Of a stretch of DNA of 64,000 bases, positions 14,791 to 22,579 are shown piece by piece. This DNA comes from Qaidamihabitans albus. GTDB taxonomy: Bacteria; Actinomycetota; Actinomycetes; Mycobacteriales; Pseudonocardiaceae. Below the pieces are notes generated by a model, which did no database searches, was not told the DNA's origin, and was given only the letters and a program-made list of their open reading frames with translations. How positions within the stretch are numbered: the first letter of the stretch is position 1; each line of letters opens with the position of its first letter. The position numbers were made by a program, and so were the translations under genes. The stretch covers positions 62,001 to 126,000 of the forward strand of contig NZ_JAEHOB010000001.1 in the NCBI RefSeq assembly GCF_016464705.1. The letters are read 5' to 3'.

Positions 14791-16220
14791 ACCTCCCGCA
14801 GGACGAGGCCGCAGAGGACGAGGACGGCGAGGTCGCGGACCACGACGGTGCCGAGGAACCAGCCTTCCGGCAGGCCCTTGTTGTCCACGCCGAGGTAGTA
14901 AAACATCCGCGGTGCCCACACCAGTGCGTCGATCAGCATCCAGGTCAGCAGCAACCGCCAGCGGGGGATCGCCAGCACGGCCAGGGGCACCAGCCACAGC
15001 GAGTACTGCGGGCTCCACACCTTGTTGGTGAGCAGGAACGCCGCGACCACCAGGAAGCAGAGCTGAGCCACCCGCGGCCGCGTCGGCGCGGTCAGCGCGA
15101 CGTACGCCACACCCGCGCAGCAGGCCAGGAACAGCGCACCGCTCACCGCGTTGAGCACGGTGGGCGTCTCACCGGCGGCGAGCGCGCCGTCGAAGCCCGG
15201 CCAGCCGGTGAAGTAGGAGATCACGTTGTACAGCGAGTCCGGGTCCATGCCGCGCTGGGTGTTGAGCCGGAAGAACTCCTCCCACCCCTGCCGCAGGAAC
15301 AACGCGAACGGCAGGTTCACGGCTGCCCACACACCGGCGGTGACAAGTGCGGTGGTGCCCCACGCGCGCAACCTGCCCGCCCGCAGGCACAGCACAAGCA
15401 GCGGGCCGAGCAGGAACAGCGGATACAGCTTCACCGCCGCACCGAGGCCGAGCAGCAGTCCCGCCAGCGCCGGCCTGCGTCTGGACCAGGCGAGCAGGCC
15501 GCTCGCGGCGAGTGCGGCCGAGAGCGCGTCGAAGTTCGTGAACGCGTGCACCATGACGATCGGGGAGATCGCCACGAGCGCGGCGTCCCACACTCGCCTT
15601 CTGGCGGTTCTCGCCACCGCCCACACGGTGACCAGCCAGGCGAGTGCGAGCCAGAGCGCGGTGATGTTGAAGTAGATCGCCACGGGCAGCGCGCCGGGCA
15701 GCCAGCCCGCGGCGGCCGCGTCACTCCAGGCATGTGTCAGCTTCGCGTTCACCCACTGGAACAGTCCGGTGAGCACGGGGTACTCCATGTACCGCACCTG
15801 CTCGCCCGGAGTGCCCTGCTGCTCGACCCAGCTCGTGGCGTACGGGAACGTGTCCGCTCGGTCGAGCCGTTCGGCGCTGTAGAGCGGCACGATGTCCGAG
15901 TAGCACATCGCGACGTAGGGCCTGCCGGATCGCCAGTCCAGCTCCGCCTGCCCCTGATCGTTCACGTACTGCTGGATGCACGCGGCCTTGCCGAACCAGC
16001 CGAGCGTCAGTGCGAGGACGGCGAGCAGCAGGCACACCCGCAGGGGCGACCAGAACCAGTGCCTGCCGACGGCGGCGTGCTCGCCGAGCGGGCCGCCGAC
16101 CGGACGGGTGGCCGCGGCCGCGACCGGCTCGGTCCAGCTCGGGATCACCCGCTGCGAGGCGTCCAGCGATTCGGTGTCGGCTGTCTCCGCGGTCGACGAA
16201 GAATGAGTATCGCTGGACAC
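14673..16220 (-). CDS. GT87-family polytopic glycosyltransferase, Rv0051-type
   Basis: 515 residues from the GTG at 16220, which is favoured because TAACAT lies 7 nt upstream; an ATG at 16247 would add 9 residues. A cytosolic, acidic N-terminus (about 60 residues) precedes about eleven helices. GT87 markers are AMCYSDIVPLYSAERL, DTFPYATSW, MEYPVLTGLFQWVNA, GAAVKLYPLFLLGPL and TNKVWSPQYSLWLVPL. Position directly after the ponA-type gene matches Rv0051 of M. tuberculosis. A perfect palindromic terminator separates it from that gene. The 3' end overlaps the convergent GT87 gene by 118 bases. Confidence 0.8.
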   Translation of the reverse strand: MSSDTHSSSTAETADTESLDASQRVIPSWTEPVAAAATRPVGGPLGEHAAVGRHWFWSPLRVCLLLAVLALTLGWFGKAACIQQYVNDQGQAELDWRSGRPYVAMCYSDIVPLYSAERLDRADTFPYATSWVEQQGTPGEQVRYMEYPVLTGLFQWVNAKLTHAWSDAAAAGWLPGALPVAIYFNITALWLALAWLVTVWAVARTARRRVWDAALVAISPIVMVHAFTNFDALSAALAASGLLAWSRRRPALAGLLLGLGAAVKLYPLFLLGPLLVLCLRAGRLRAWGTTALVTAGVWAAVNLPFALFLRQGWEEFFRLNTQRGMDPDSLYNVISYFTGWPGFDGALAAGETPTVLNAVSGALFLACCAGVAYVALTAPTRPRVAQLCFLVVAAFLLTNKVWSPQYSLWLVPLAVLAIPRWRLLLTWMLIDALVWAPRMFYYLGVDNKGLPEGWFLGTVVVRDLAVLVLCGLVLREVYRPSTDLVRSAGDDDPAGGVLAGAPDSVVLRRPAVSRS

Positions 16221-16227
16221 GGGCTGG

Positions 16228-16233
16228 ATGTTA
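16228..16233 (-). promoter_or_regulatory. -10 hexamer TAACAT, predicted leaderless start at 16220
   Basis: Seven bases separate the hexamer (plus-strand ATGTTA) from the GTG; if it is used, the ATG at 16247 would be outside the transcript. Confidence 0.45.
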
Positions 16234-16270
16234 CGGGGCGTGGACATGCCGCCGGGACCGGACCTGCGCG

Positions 16271-16306
16271 CTGGAGGGGCCCGGCGAAACCGCCGGGCCC
16301 CTCCAG
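16271..16306 (-). terminator. Terminator hairpin after the penicillin-binding protein gene
   Basis: A perfect 16-bp stem, CTGGAGGGGCCCGGCG with its complement, around the tetraloop AAAC, abuts the TAG stop at 16307-16309. Confidence 0.85.
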
Positions 16307-19168
16307 CTACTCGCCTTCGTCCGGGTCGCGTCCCCAGCCTGAGCCGGGCAGGATCGGCCTGCTCGTCTCCGCCTCGTCCGTCTCCGTCTCGGTCTCGGTC
16401 TCCGTGGGCGTCTCGGTCTCGGTGGATGGCTCCGGCAGCGTCGTCGTCGGCTGCTCGGTCGTCGTGGTCGGCTGCTCCGGCGTGCTGGGTGGTGCCTCCG
16501 GCGTGGTCTGGGGCACCTCGGTCACCGGCGCCTTGCCGATGAGCTCGACCTCGTCGAACTCCTTGTTCGGCAAGCCTTCGTGGTAGCCGTCCATGAACTT
16601 CTGCCAGACCTCACCGGGCAGCCCGCTGCCGTAGATCCGGCCGCCTGCCGCGTTCCGGATCGGCTTGCCGACCCCGGTGCCGACCCAGGCCGCCGCAGAG
16701 ATCTGCTTGGAGTAGCCGGCCATCCACGCCTGGGCGTTCTCGTTCACGTCCTCGCCGTCGGGATCGACGTACTGGTGCGTGCCGGTCTTGCCCGCGCAGT
16801 CGCGGCCGCCCGCGCAGTCGAGGTCCGAGTAGGACAGCACCGGCTCCAGTGTCTCCGTGACGTTGCCGGCGATCTGCTTGCTCTTCTCCGGATCGTCCTC
16901 CGCGAACGCGGGTTCGCCCTCGGTCGCCGCCGCGCCGGTCTCGTCGAACAGGATCTCGCCCTCGGACGTGGTCAGCTTGGCCACGAAGTGGGTCTCGTGG
17001 CGGATGCCCCCGGCCGCGAACGTGGCGTACGCGCCCGCCATGTCCGTCGGGGTCACCTCGACCGTGCCACCGCCGATCGCGATGTTGTTGTCGGCGTTGG
17101 CCATCGTCGGGCCACGGGGTCCCTTCTCGGGAATGCCCGCGTCGAGGGCCGCGTCCACGACGGGCTGGACGCCGAGGTCGTTGAACACCATGTCGTAGAA
17201 CACGGTGTTGATGGACTTCTCCATCGCCTCGGCCACGGTGCACTGGCCGCAGTCCACGCCCTCGGAGTTGCGCACCTTGGTGCCGCCGAACTCCCGGGGT
17301 GAGCTGCCGTCGAAAACCTCGCCGATCCCCTTGCCGCGTTGCAGGAACGCGACGAGGTCGAACGGCTTGTACGCCGATCCGGGGTTGCGCTGCACGTTGC
17401 CCCAGTCGACCTCGTCGACCCCCGGTTCGTTGGGACCGCCGTAGTAGGCGCGTACCGCGCCGGTCTTCGGGTCGACCGCGACCAGCGCCTTGCGAAGATC
17501 GCCCGGTTCGCCCCGCATGACCTCCTCGACGGACTGCTGGGCGATGCGCTGGGCCTTCGGATCGATCGTCGTGTAGACCTTGTAGCCGCCGGACTGGACC
17601 TTCTCCTCCGGGTAACCCTTCGCGGCCAGCTCGGCCTTCACCCGCTGCTGGATGAACGCGTTCGGACCCGTGATGGTCTGCGGCTTGGACTGCTCGACCG
17701 GAATCGGCGTGGGGAACTCGGCGGCCCGCCGCTCGTCCTCGGTCATCCACTTGTTCTTGACCATCTGGTCCATCACGTAGTTCCAGCGCTGCTCGGCGAC
17801 CTCCCGGTTCTCCGACCGTCCCGGCTGCTGGATCAGGCCGGCGAGCAGAGCGGCCTCGGAGGCGTTGAGCTCCTTGGCGGGCTTGGCGAAGAAGGCCTGT
17901 GCCGCCGTCTCGATCCCGTAGGCGCCGCGCCCGAAGTAGATCGTGTTCAGGTACGCCGTGATGATCTCGTCCTTGGACTGCTCGTTGTTCATCTTGAAGG
18001 ACTTGACCAGCTCGGTGAACTTCCTGGTGTACGTGACCTCGTCGTTCTCCGTGGCCTTCTTGATGTACTGCTGGCTGATCGTCGAGCCACCGCCGACGCC
18101 GCCGGTGACCTGGTTCCACGCGGCGCGCATGATGCCGCTGATGTCGAAGCCCGAGTTCGTCTCGAAGGTCGCGTCCTCGGCGGCGTACACGGCGTGACGC
18201 ACGGCCGGGGGGATGTCCTCGGGACCCAGGATGATCCGGTTGCCGCCGCTCGGCGGGATGTCCTTCCCCATCTCCGACTCGTCGGAGTAGTAGTAGGTCA
18301 CCACCTTGTCCTGCTGGGCCGCGACCTCCTCCGGGGAGGGCACGTCGACCAGGAAGTACGTGATCGTGAAGGCCAGCGCGGGCAGCACGACGAACAGGCC
18401 GACGAGCGCGTAGGCCGTCCGCCGGATCCGCCGCCACCGGCGCTGCTTGCGTTCCGCGGGGGTCAGGGCGGCCTTGCCACCGTCGTCATCGTCGTCCAGC
18501 CCGGTCTCCTGGAACCGGTGCTCGTCCTCGGCCGACCACCGGTCGCCGTATTCGTCGTAGTCGCCGTAGCCGTCGTGATCGACATGCTGGGTGTAGTCGT
18601 CACCGTCCTGGCCGCCGCGGCTGTGGTAGCCGCCGTACCCACCGGTGCCGTTGTGTACGTGGTGGGTGATCAGCTCCGGCTCGCGGTCGTCCGGCCCGGA
18701 GACCGGCGTGACCATCCCGGTCGGCTGGTCCGCGCGGGGCCGGCGGGGTGGCTGCTGGGGTGGTGGCGGCTGCTGCCGTGGTGGTGGCGGCGGCCGGTAG
18801 CCGCCCTGCTGAGGCGGGGGGCCGGGAGGGCGGCCGCCGGGAGGTGGTGGTCCGGCCCGGTGCCCGGGTGGTGGTGGCAGCGGCCGGCCACCCTGGGCAT
18901 GGCGCGCGGGACGCTCCGCGCCCGGCGGCGAGGGCCGGCGCGGGGCAGGCTGCTCCTCGTCCGTCGGCCACTGTGGCTGTTGCGGCTGTTGTGGCTGGGA
19001 CGTGCCGGGCGTCCCCGAGGTCCTCGGGGGCCTGCCCGGCTGCGGTGGCCGGGGAGGTTCGTCCCCGGTCGGCCATTGCGGATCAGCGTCGCCGGTGGGC
19101 CATTGGCTGTGCCGGCCGCGTCCCGGGTCCTGCTCCGGCCAGCGGCGATTTCCGTGATCGTCGTTCAC
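16307..19168 (-). CDS. Bifunctional class A penicillin-binding protein (PonA1-type)
   Basis: 953 residues; builds peptidoglycan outside the membrane by polymerising lipid II and cross-linking stems. A cytosolic Pro/Gln/Asp-rich region (1-245) carries three QWPT(G)D repeats. The membrane helix is 251-274. The GT51 transglycosylase has AAEDATFE with catalytic E331 and GGSTISQQYIKK. The transpeptidase has S598-AYK, S652-IN and K794-TG. A Thr/Pro/Glu tail runs from about 883. GTG 19168 is chosen because GGAGG lies 7 nt upstream (plus 19176-19180). The DUF5318 gene just upstream and the GT87 gene downstream match Rv0049-Rv0051. Confidence 0.93.
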   Translation of the reverse strand: MNDDHGNRRWPEQDPGRGRHSQWPTGDADPQWPTGDEPPRPPQPGRPPRTSGTPGTSQPQQPQQPQWPTDEEQPAPRRPSPPGAERPARHAQGGRPLPPPPGHRAGPPPPGGRPPGPPPQQGGYRPPPPPRQQPPPPQQPPRRPRADQPTGMVTPVSGPDDREPELITHHVHNGTGGYGGYHSRGGQDGDDYTQHVDHDGYGDYDEYGDRWSAEDEHRFQETGLDDDDDGGKAALTPAERKQRRWRRIRRTAYALVGLFVVLPALAFTITYFLVDVPSPEEVAAQQDKVVTYYYSDESEMGKDIPPSGGNRIILGPEDIPPAVRHAVYAAEDATFETNSGFDISGIMRAAWNQVTGGVGGGSTISQQYIKKATENDEVTYTRKFTELVKSFKMNNEQSKDEIITAYLNTIYFGRGAYGIETAAQAFFAKPAKELNASEAALLAGLIQQPGRSENREVAEQRWNYVMDQMVKNKWMTEDERRAAEFPTPIPVEQSKPQTITGPNAFIQQRVKAELAAKGYPEEKVQSGGYKVYTTIDPKAQRIAQQSVEEVMRGEPGDLRKALVAVDPKTGAVRAYYGGPNEPGVDEVDWGNVQRNPGSAYKPFDLVAFLQRGKGIGEVFDGSSPREFGGTKVRNSEGVDCGQCTVAEAMEKSINTVFYDMVFNDLGVQPVVDAALDAGIPEKGPRGPTMANADNNIAIGGGTVEVTPTDMAGAYATFAAGGIRHETHFVAKLTTSEGEILFDETGAAATEGEPAFAEDDPEKSKQIAGNVTETLEPVLSYSDLDCAGGRDCAGKTGTHQYVDPDGEDVNENAQAWMAGYSKQISAAAWVGTGVGKPIRNAAGGRIYGSGLPGEVWQKFMDGYHEGLPNKEFDEVELIGKAPVTEVPQTTPEAPPSTPEQPTTTTEQPTTTLPEPSTETETPTETETETETDEAETSRPILPGSGWGRDPDEGE

Positions 19169-19259
19169 TTGAGAGCCTCCCAGATCGGCGCACGCATATC
19201 CGCCGTTCTGCGATCCGAGCCTATGCCCTGGGGAACCCTTCCCCTGCGGGTGCCTGCCC

Positions 19260-19658
19260 TCACTGACCCGCGGTCCTCCGTGAGCGTGGGTGCGGTGTAC
19301 CGGTACCCAGGACGTACGACTGGACCAGGTGGTTCCAGGCGCACGAGCGGCAGACCTCCACCACATAGACGGTGAACTCGGTGAAGAGGTTGGCCATGCG
19401 CTCCAGTTCTTCCGGTGCGCGGGCGGAACCGGCCACGTGCTTGAGCTCGTCGCCGTAGACCCACGAGACCAGCGTGAGCGCCTCTTTCCGGCACAGGGGA
19501 CAGGAGTTCTTGCTCGGCTGGCCGTGGAACTTCGCCGCCCTGAGCAGGTACGGAGTGGCGTCGCACACATCCAGGGTGCTGACCCGGCCGGAGTGGACCT
19601 CGGCGAGCAGCGCACGGCGCTGCAACGCGTAGTCGACGACCTGCCGCTGGTTTCGCAC
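19260..19658 (-). CDS. DUF5318 zinc-ribbon protein
   Basis: 132 residues. Two CxxC knuckles, CPLC (about 53-56) and CRSC (about 103-106), form a probable zinc ribbon; the N-terminus reads RNQRQVVDYALQRRALLAEVHSGR. The protein occurs next to ponA1 across actinobacteria (Rv0049 position), but its function is not established. It is transcribed with, and 91 bp ahead of, the penicillin-binding protein gene, and divergently from padR. GTG 19658 is preceded by TAGTCT at 6 nt. Confidence 0.85.
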   Translation of the reverse strand: MRNQRQVVDYALQRRALLAEVHSGRVSTLDVCDATPYLLRAAKFHGQPSKNSCPLCRKEALTLVSWVYGDELKHVAGSARAPEELERMANLFTEFTVYVVEVCRSCAWNHLVQSYVLGTGTPHPRSRRTAGQ

Positions 19659-19664
19659 CTCAAC

Positions 19665-19670
19665 AGACTA
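19665..19670 (-). promoter_or_regulatory. -10 hexamer TAGTCT, predicted leaderless start at 19658
   Basis: The plus-strand AGACTA lies six bases from the GTG of the DUF5318 gene; no Shine-Dalgarno sequence is seen. Confidence 0.5.
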
Positions 19671-19778
19671 CGTGCTGTCGGCGCGTTGACGATGCGCCGT
19701 TCTTCGCAAGCGCGCTCCGTGAGCGGGCCGACACAGCCAGGTCAGCCTGATTCGTTGGTTAGCTGCGCCACTTCGATG

Positions 19779-19795
19779 TATCGGTGCGATATAAT
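19779..19795 (+). promoter_or_regulatory. padR-ino1 promoter: TATAAT -10 overlapped by a TATCG-GTG-CGATA operator
   Basis: A consensus TATAAT (19790-19795) faces padR and ino1. The inverted repeat TATCG (19779-19783) / CGATA (19787-19791) overlaps it. PadR repressors bind ATGT/ACAT-like dyads next to their own genes, so autorepression is likely. Bases 19796-19878 form an untranslated leader in which I see nothing further. Confidence 0.55.
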
Positions 19796-19878
19796 TTGCC
19801 GGTAGGTTGGAGTTGGCATCGGGCGGGTAACCACAGCAACGTCTGCCGGCGCCGTTTGTTCCCGTGAGGAGGTGCGTC

Positions 19879-20463
19879 GTGTTGGAGTTCGCAGTCCTTG
19901 GGCTGCTGCACGAGGCACCGATGCACGGTTATGTGCTGCGTAAGCGGCTGCACGAGACGCTCGGCACGTTCCGCACGTTCTCCTACGGCTCGCTGTACCC
20001 GACGCTGCGCCGGCTGCTGCGCGCCGGGCTGATCGTCGAGGAACCCGCCGAGGCCGCTGTGGGCGAAACCACGGCGAACCCGGGCTGGAACCAGGCCCGC
20101 AGTGGCTGGGGGCGGCGCGGCAAGCGCGTCTACAAGCTCACGGCCGAGGGCAAGGAGCGCTTCGCCGAGCTACTCGCCGACGCAGGGCCACAGACGTGGG
20201 ACGACGAGGGTTTCGGCGTGCACCTGGCGTTCTTCTCCAGGACACCGGCCGACGTGAGGATGCGAATCCTCGAAGGAAGGCGTCGCCGTGTCGAGGAACG
20301 CCGCGAAGGGCTCAGGGCAGCGCTGGCCAGGGCCGAGGAGAAGATCGATCGCTACACCCGTGAGCTGCACCGGCTTGGCCTGGAGACGAGCGAGCGGGAG
20401 GTGCGCTGGCTCAACGAGCTGATCGCACACGAACAGGCCGAGCAGCGCGGGCAGCAGGACTGA
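19879..20463 (+). CDS. PadR-family transcriptional regulator (Rv0047c-type)
   Basis: 194 residues from the GTG at 19879; AGGAGG ends 6 nt upstream, ruling out the GTG at 19864 that overlaps it. The winged helix is obvious: [23 protein letters not shown], then [19 protein letters not shown] and [20 protein letters not shown]-terminal coiled helix ([19 protein letters not shown] to about 150) is the dimerisation arm. It sits 53 bp upstream of ino1, as in mycobacteria, and is a likely regulator of inositol synthesis as well as of itself. Confidence 0.88.
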   Translation: MLEFAVLGLLHEAPMHGYVLRKRLHETLGTFRTFSYGSLYPTLRRLLRAGLIVEEPAEAAVGETTANPGWNQARSGWGRRGKRVYKLTAEGKERFAELLADAGPQTWDDEGFGVHLAFFSRTPADVRMRILEGRRRRVEERREGLRAALARAEEKIDRYTRELHRLGLETSEREVRWLNELIAHEQAEQRGQQD

Positions 20464-20516
20464 AGCCGCGGCTCGGCACGACCGACCACAGGAACACGAG
20501 TGAAGGAGAAACCGGC

Positions 20517-21644
20517 ATGGGCGAGAACCGCGTTGCGGGGGTGGGCCCCCGCGAGGGAGCCGGCAACAGCACGGTGAAAGTGGCCATCGTCGGCGTCGGC
20601 AACTGCGCGGCTTCGCTGGTCCAGGGCGTCCACTACTACCGCGACGCCGACCCTGCCGCGCGCGTTCCCGGGCTGATGCACGTCCAGTTCGGCGGCTACC
20701 ACATCCGCGACATCGAATTCGCCGCCGCGTTCGATGTGGACGCGAAGAAGGTGGGCCGTGACCTGTCGGAAGCGATCGTGGCCAGCGAGAACAACACGAT
20801 AAAGATCGCCGACGTGCCGCCGCTGGGCGTTCCGGTGCAGCGCGGGCACACGCTGGACGGGCTCGGCCGCTTCTACCGCGAGACGATAGAGGAGTCCGAC
20901 GAGTCGCCGGTCGACGTCACCGCAGCGCTGCGTGCGGCCGAGGTGGACGTACTGGTGTCCTACCTGCCGGTCGGCTCCACCGAGGCGGCCAGGTTCTACG
21001 CGCAGGCCGCGCTGGACGCCGGGGTCGGCTTCGTCAACGCCATGCCGGTGTTCATCGCCTCCGACCCGGAGTGGGCCGCCAAGTTCCAGCAGGCCGGGGT
21101 CCCGATCGTCGGTGACGACATCAAGTCCCAGGTCGGGGCGACCATAACGCACCGTGTCCTCGCACGGCTGTTCGAGGACAGGGGCGTCCAGCTCGACCGC
21201 ACCATGCAGCTCAACGTGGGCGGCAACATGGACTTCAAGAACATGAAGGAGCTCGACCGGTTGGAGTCGAAGAAGATCTCCAAGACGCAGTCGGTGACCT
21301 CCCAGGTCGATCGGGACCTGGGCAAGGGCAACGTGCACGTCGGCCCTTCGGACTACGTCCAGTGGCTCGACGACCGCAAGTGGGCCTACGTCCGGCTGGA
21401 GGGCCGTGCTTTCGGTGACGTGCCGCTGAACCTCGAGTACAAGCTGGAGGTGTGGGACTCCCCCAACTCGGCGGGCATCATCATCGACGCGGTGCGGGCG
21501 GCGAAGATCGGCAAGGACCGCGGTGTCGGCGGCCCGCTGCTCTCGGCCTCCTCGTACTTCATGAAGTCCCCGCCGGAGCAGTACGACGACTCCACCGCAC
21601 GCGACTCCGTGGAGAAGTTCATCGCGGGCGAAGTGGAGCGCTGA
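20517..21644 (+). CDS. ino1: Inositol-3-phosphate synthase
   Basis: 375 residues. Converts glucose 6-phosphate to 1L-myo-inositol 1-phosphate using NAD, the first step to phosphatidylinositol, mycothiol and lipoglycans. The NAD-binding loop is [16 protein letters not shown] (about 22-37). Other conserved blocks are [46 protein letters not shown] and [26 protein letters not shown] precedes ATG 20517. It forms an operon with padR and is followed by a 24-bp perfect stem-loop. Confidence 0.96.
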   Translation: MGENRVAGVGPREGAGNSTVKVAIVGVGNCAASLVQGVHYYRDADPAARVPGLMHVQFGGYHIRDIEFAAAFDVDAKKVGRDLSEAIVASENNTIKIADVPPLGVPVQRGHTLDGLGRFYRETIEESDESPVDVTAALRAAEVDVLVSYLPVGSTEAARFYAQAALDAGVGFVNAMPVFIASDPEWAAKFQQAGVPIVGDDIKSQVGATITHRVLARLFEDRGVQLDRTMQLNVGGNMDFKNMKELDRLESKKISKTQSVTSQVDRDLGKGNVHVGPSDYVQWLDDRKWAYVRLEGRAFGDVPLNLEYKLEVWDSPNSAGIIIDAVRAAKIGKDRGVGGPLLSASSYFMKSPPEQYDDSTARDSVEKFIAGEVER

Positions 21645-21664
21645 CCCCACCTCGCCGCATCGAT

Positions 21665-21719
21665 TGCCATGAACGACCCGTTACTGGCACTTTTCGCCAG
21701 TAACGGGTCGTTCATGGCA
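21665..21719. terminator. Bidirectional terminator with a 24-bp perfect stem
   Basis: The arms at 21665-21688 (begins TGCCATGAACGACCC) and 21696-21719 are exactly complementary, with loop ACTTTTC. It lies between the convergent ino1 and HAD phosphatase genes, 21 bases after one stop and 6 bases from the other. Confidence 0.9.
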
Positions 21720-21725
21720 GTTCCG

Positions 21726-22376
21726 TCAGTGGGGGAGTTCGCGCAGGGTTCGGGGTAGCTCGGTGACGTCGGGGATCGTGACGGCGACTCGCGCCAGCAC
21801 CTCCGGATCGGGTGGGAAGTGCGGGTTCGGCACGCCGACGACGGTCATCCCGGCCGCCAGCGCCGCCCGCAGGCCGTTGGTCGAGTCCTCCACCGCCACG
21901 CAAGCGGCCGGCCGCGCGCCGAGCCGCCCTGCCGCCTCGAGGTAGACGTCCGGCGCGGGCTTGCCCGCCCGCACCTGCTCGCTCGACACCGCCACCGGCA
22001 CCAGATCCGCGGCACCGGTCGCCGCCAGGAACGCGTCGATCAGCACCGGTGGCGACGAGCTCGCGATCGCCACCGGGTACTCACCGGCCACCGTCCGCAG
22101 CGCCCCCGCGGCGCCGGGCAGCACCGGAGGCCCTTCGGCGTAGCGTGCCGCCATCCGCTCGATCACCACCTCCGCCGCCTTCTCCGGAGAAAGCCGCGCC
22201 CCCAGCTCCTCCACCAGGTAACGCGCCCATTCCGGGGTGCTCATGCCCTGCTGCGCACGGGTCGCCTCCGCGGTCCAGCGGCCCCCGTGCTCGGCGACCA
22301 CCGACCTGCGTACCTCGTCCCACAGCTGTTCGGAGTCGACGAGCACGCCGTCGAGATCGAAAACCACCGCCTCCAT
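21726..22376 (-). CDS. HAD-superfamily phosphatase, beta-phosphoglucomutase-like
   Basis: 216 residues from ATG 22376 (TACGCT at 6 nt). The HAD motifs are complete: motif I FDLDGVLVDSE (nucleophile Asp and general acid Asp), motif II IASSSPP, motif III Lys in RAGKPAPDVYLEAA, motif IV VAVEDSTNGLRAA. A helical cap lies between residues 15 and 80. The likely substrate is a sugar phosphate or similar metabolite; it cannot be told from sequence. It stands alone, convergent with ino1. Confidence 0.85.
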   Translation of the reverse strand: MEAVVFDLDGVLVDSEQLWDEVRRSVVAEHGGRWTAEATRAQQGMSTPEWARYLVEELGARLSPEKAAEVVIERMAARYAEGPPVLPGAAGALRTVAGEYPVAIASSSPPVLIDAFLAATGAADLVPVAVSSEQVRAGKPAPDVYLEAAGRLGARPAACVAVEDSTNGLRAALAAGMTVVGVPNPHFPPDPEVLARVAVTIPDVTELPRTLRELPH

Positions 22377-22382
22377 GCCCGC

Positions 22383-22388
22383 AGCGTA
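22383..22388 (-). promoter_or_regulatory. -10 hexamer TACGCT, predicted leaderless start at 22376
   Basis: The plus-strand AGCGTA lies six bases from the ATG of the HAD gene, with no ribosome-binding site between. Confidence 0.5.
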
Positions 22389-22487
22389 CGTGTGCGACAG
22401 GTGCGGACCATCGTGTTCGGCGCCCTGCCGCGTCTGGTGGCCGGTGCCCTGCTCGCCGTACGCTGCGGCATGCCGGGCCCGCACGGC

Positions 22488-22509
22488 GTTCGTCCCGCGT
22501 TAACTTGGA
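22488..22509 (+). promoter_or_regulatory. Candidate PHO box upstream of the PhoX-like gene
   Basis: Two adjacent 11-bp units start with GTT: GTTCGTCCCGC (22488-22498) and GTTAACTTGGA (22499-22509). PhoP sites in streptomycetes are 11-bp direct repeats related to GTTCACC, so phosphate control would make sense for a phosphatase. The match is loose. Confidence 0.35.
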
Positions 22510-22579
22510 ATACCTTGCGGGCTTGCTTTCGGCACATACGGTCACACTCGTTCCCCTGACTGAGTGACTTGGAGGCCCC

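Noticed and set aside
14439-16586. 715-codon plus-strand frame across the second GT87 gene
   Set aside because: High-GC antisense frame with His/Gln/Arg-rich translation and no domains; it crosses a terminator and two genuine genes.
21665-21719. The 24-bp inverted repeat as a transposon end or attachment site
   Set aside because: There is no transposase or integrase, no partner copy in the window, and it lies exactly between two stop codons, which fits a terminator.
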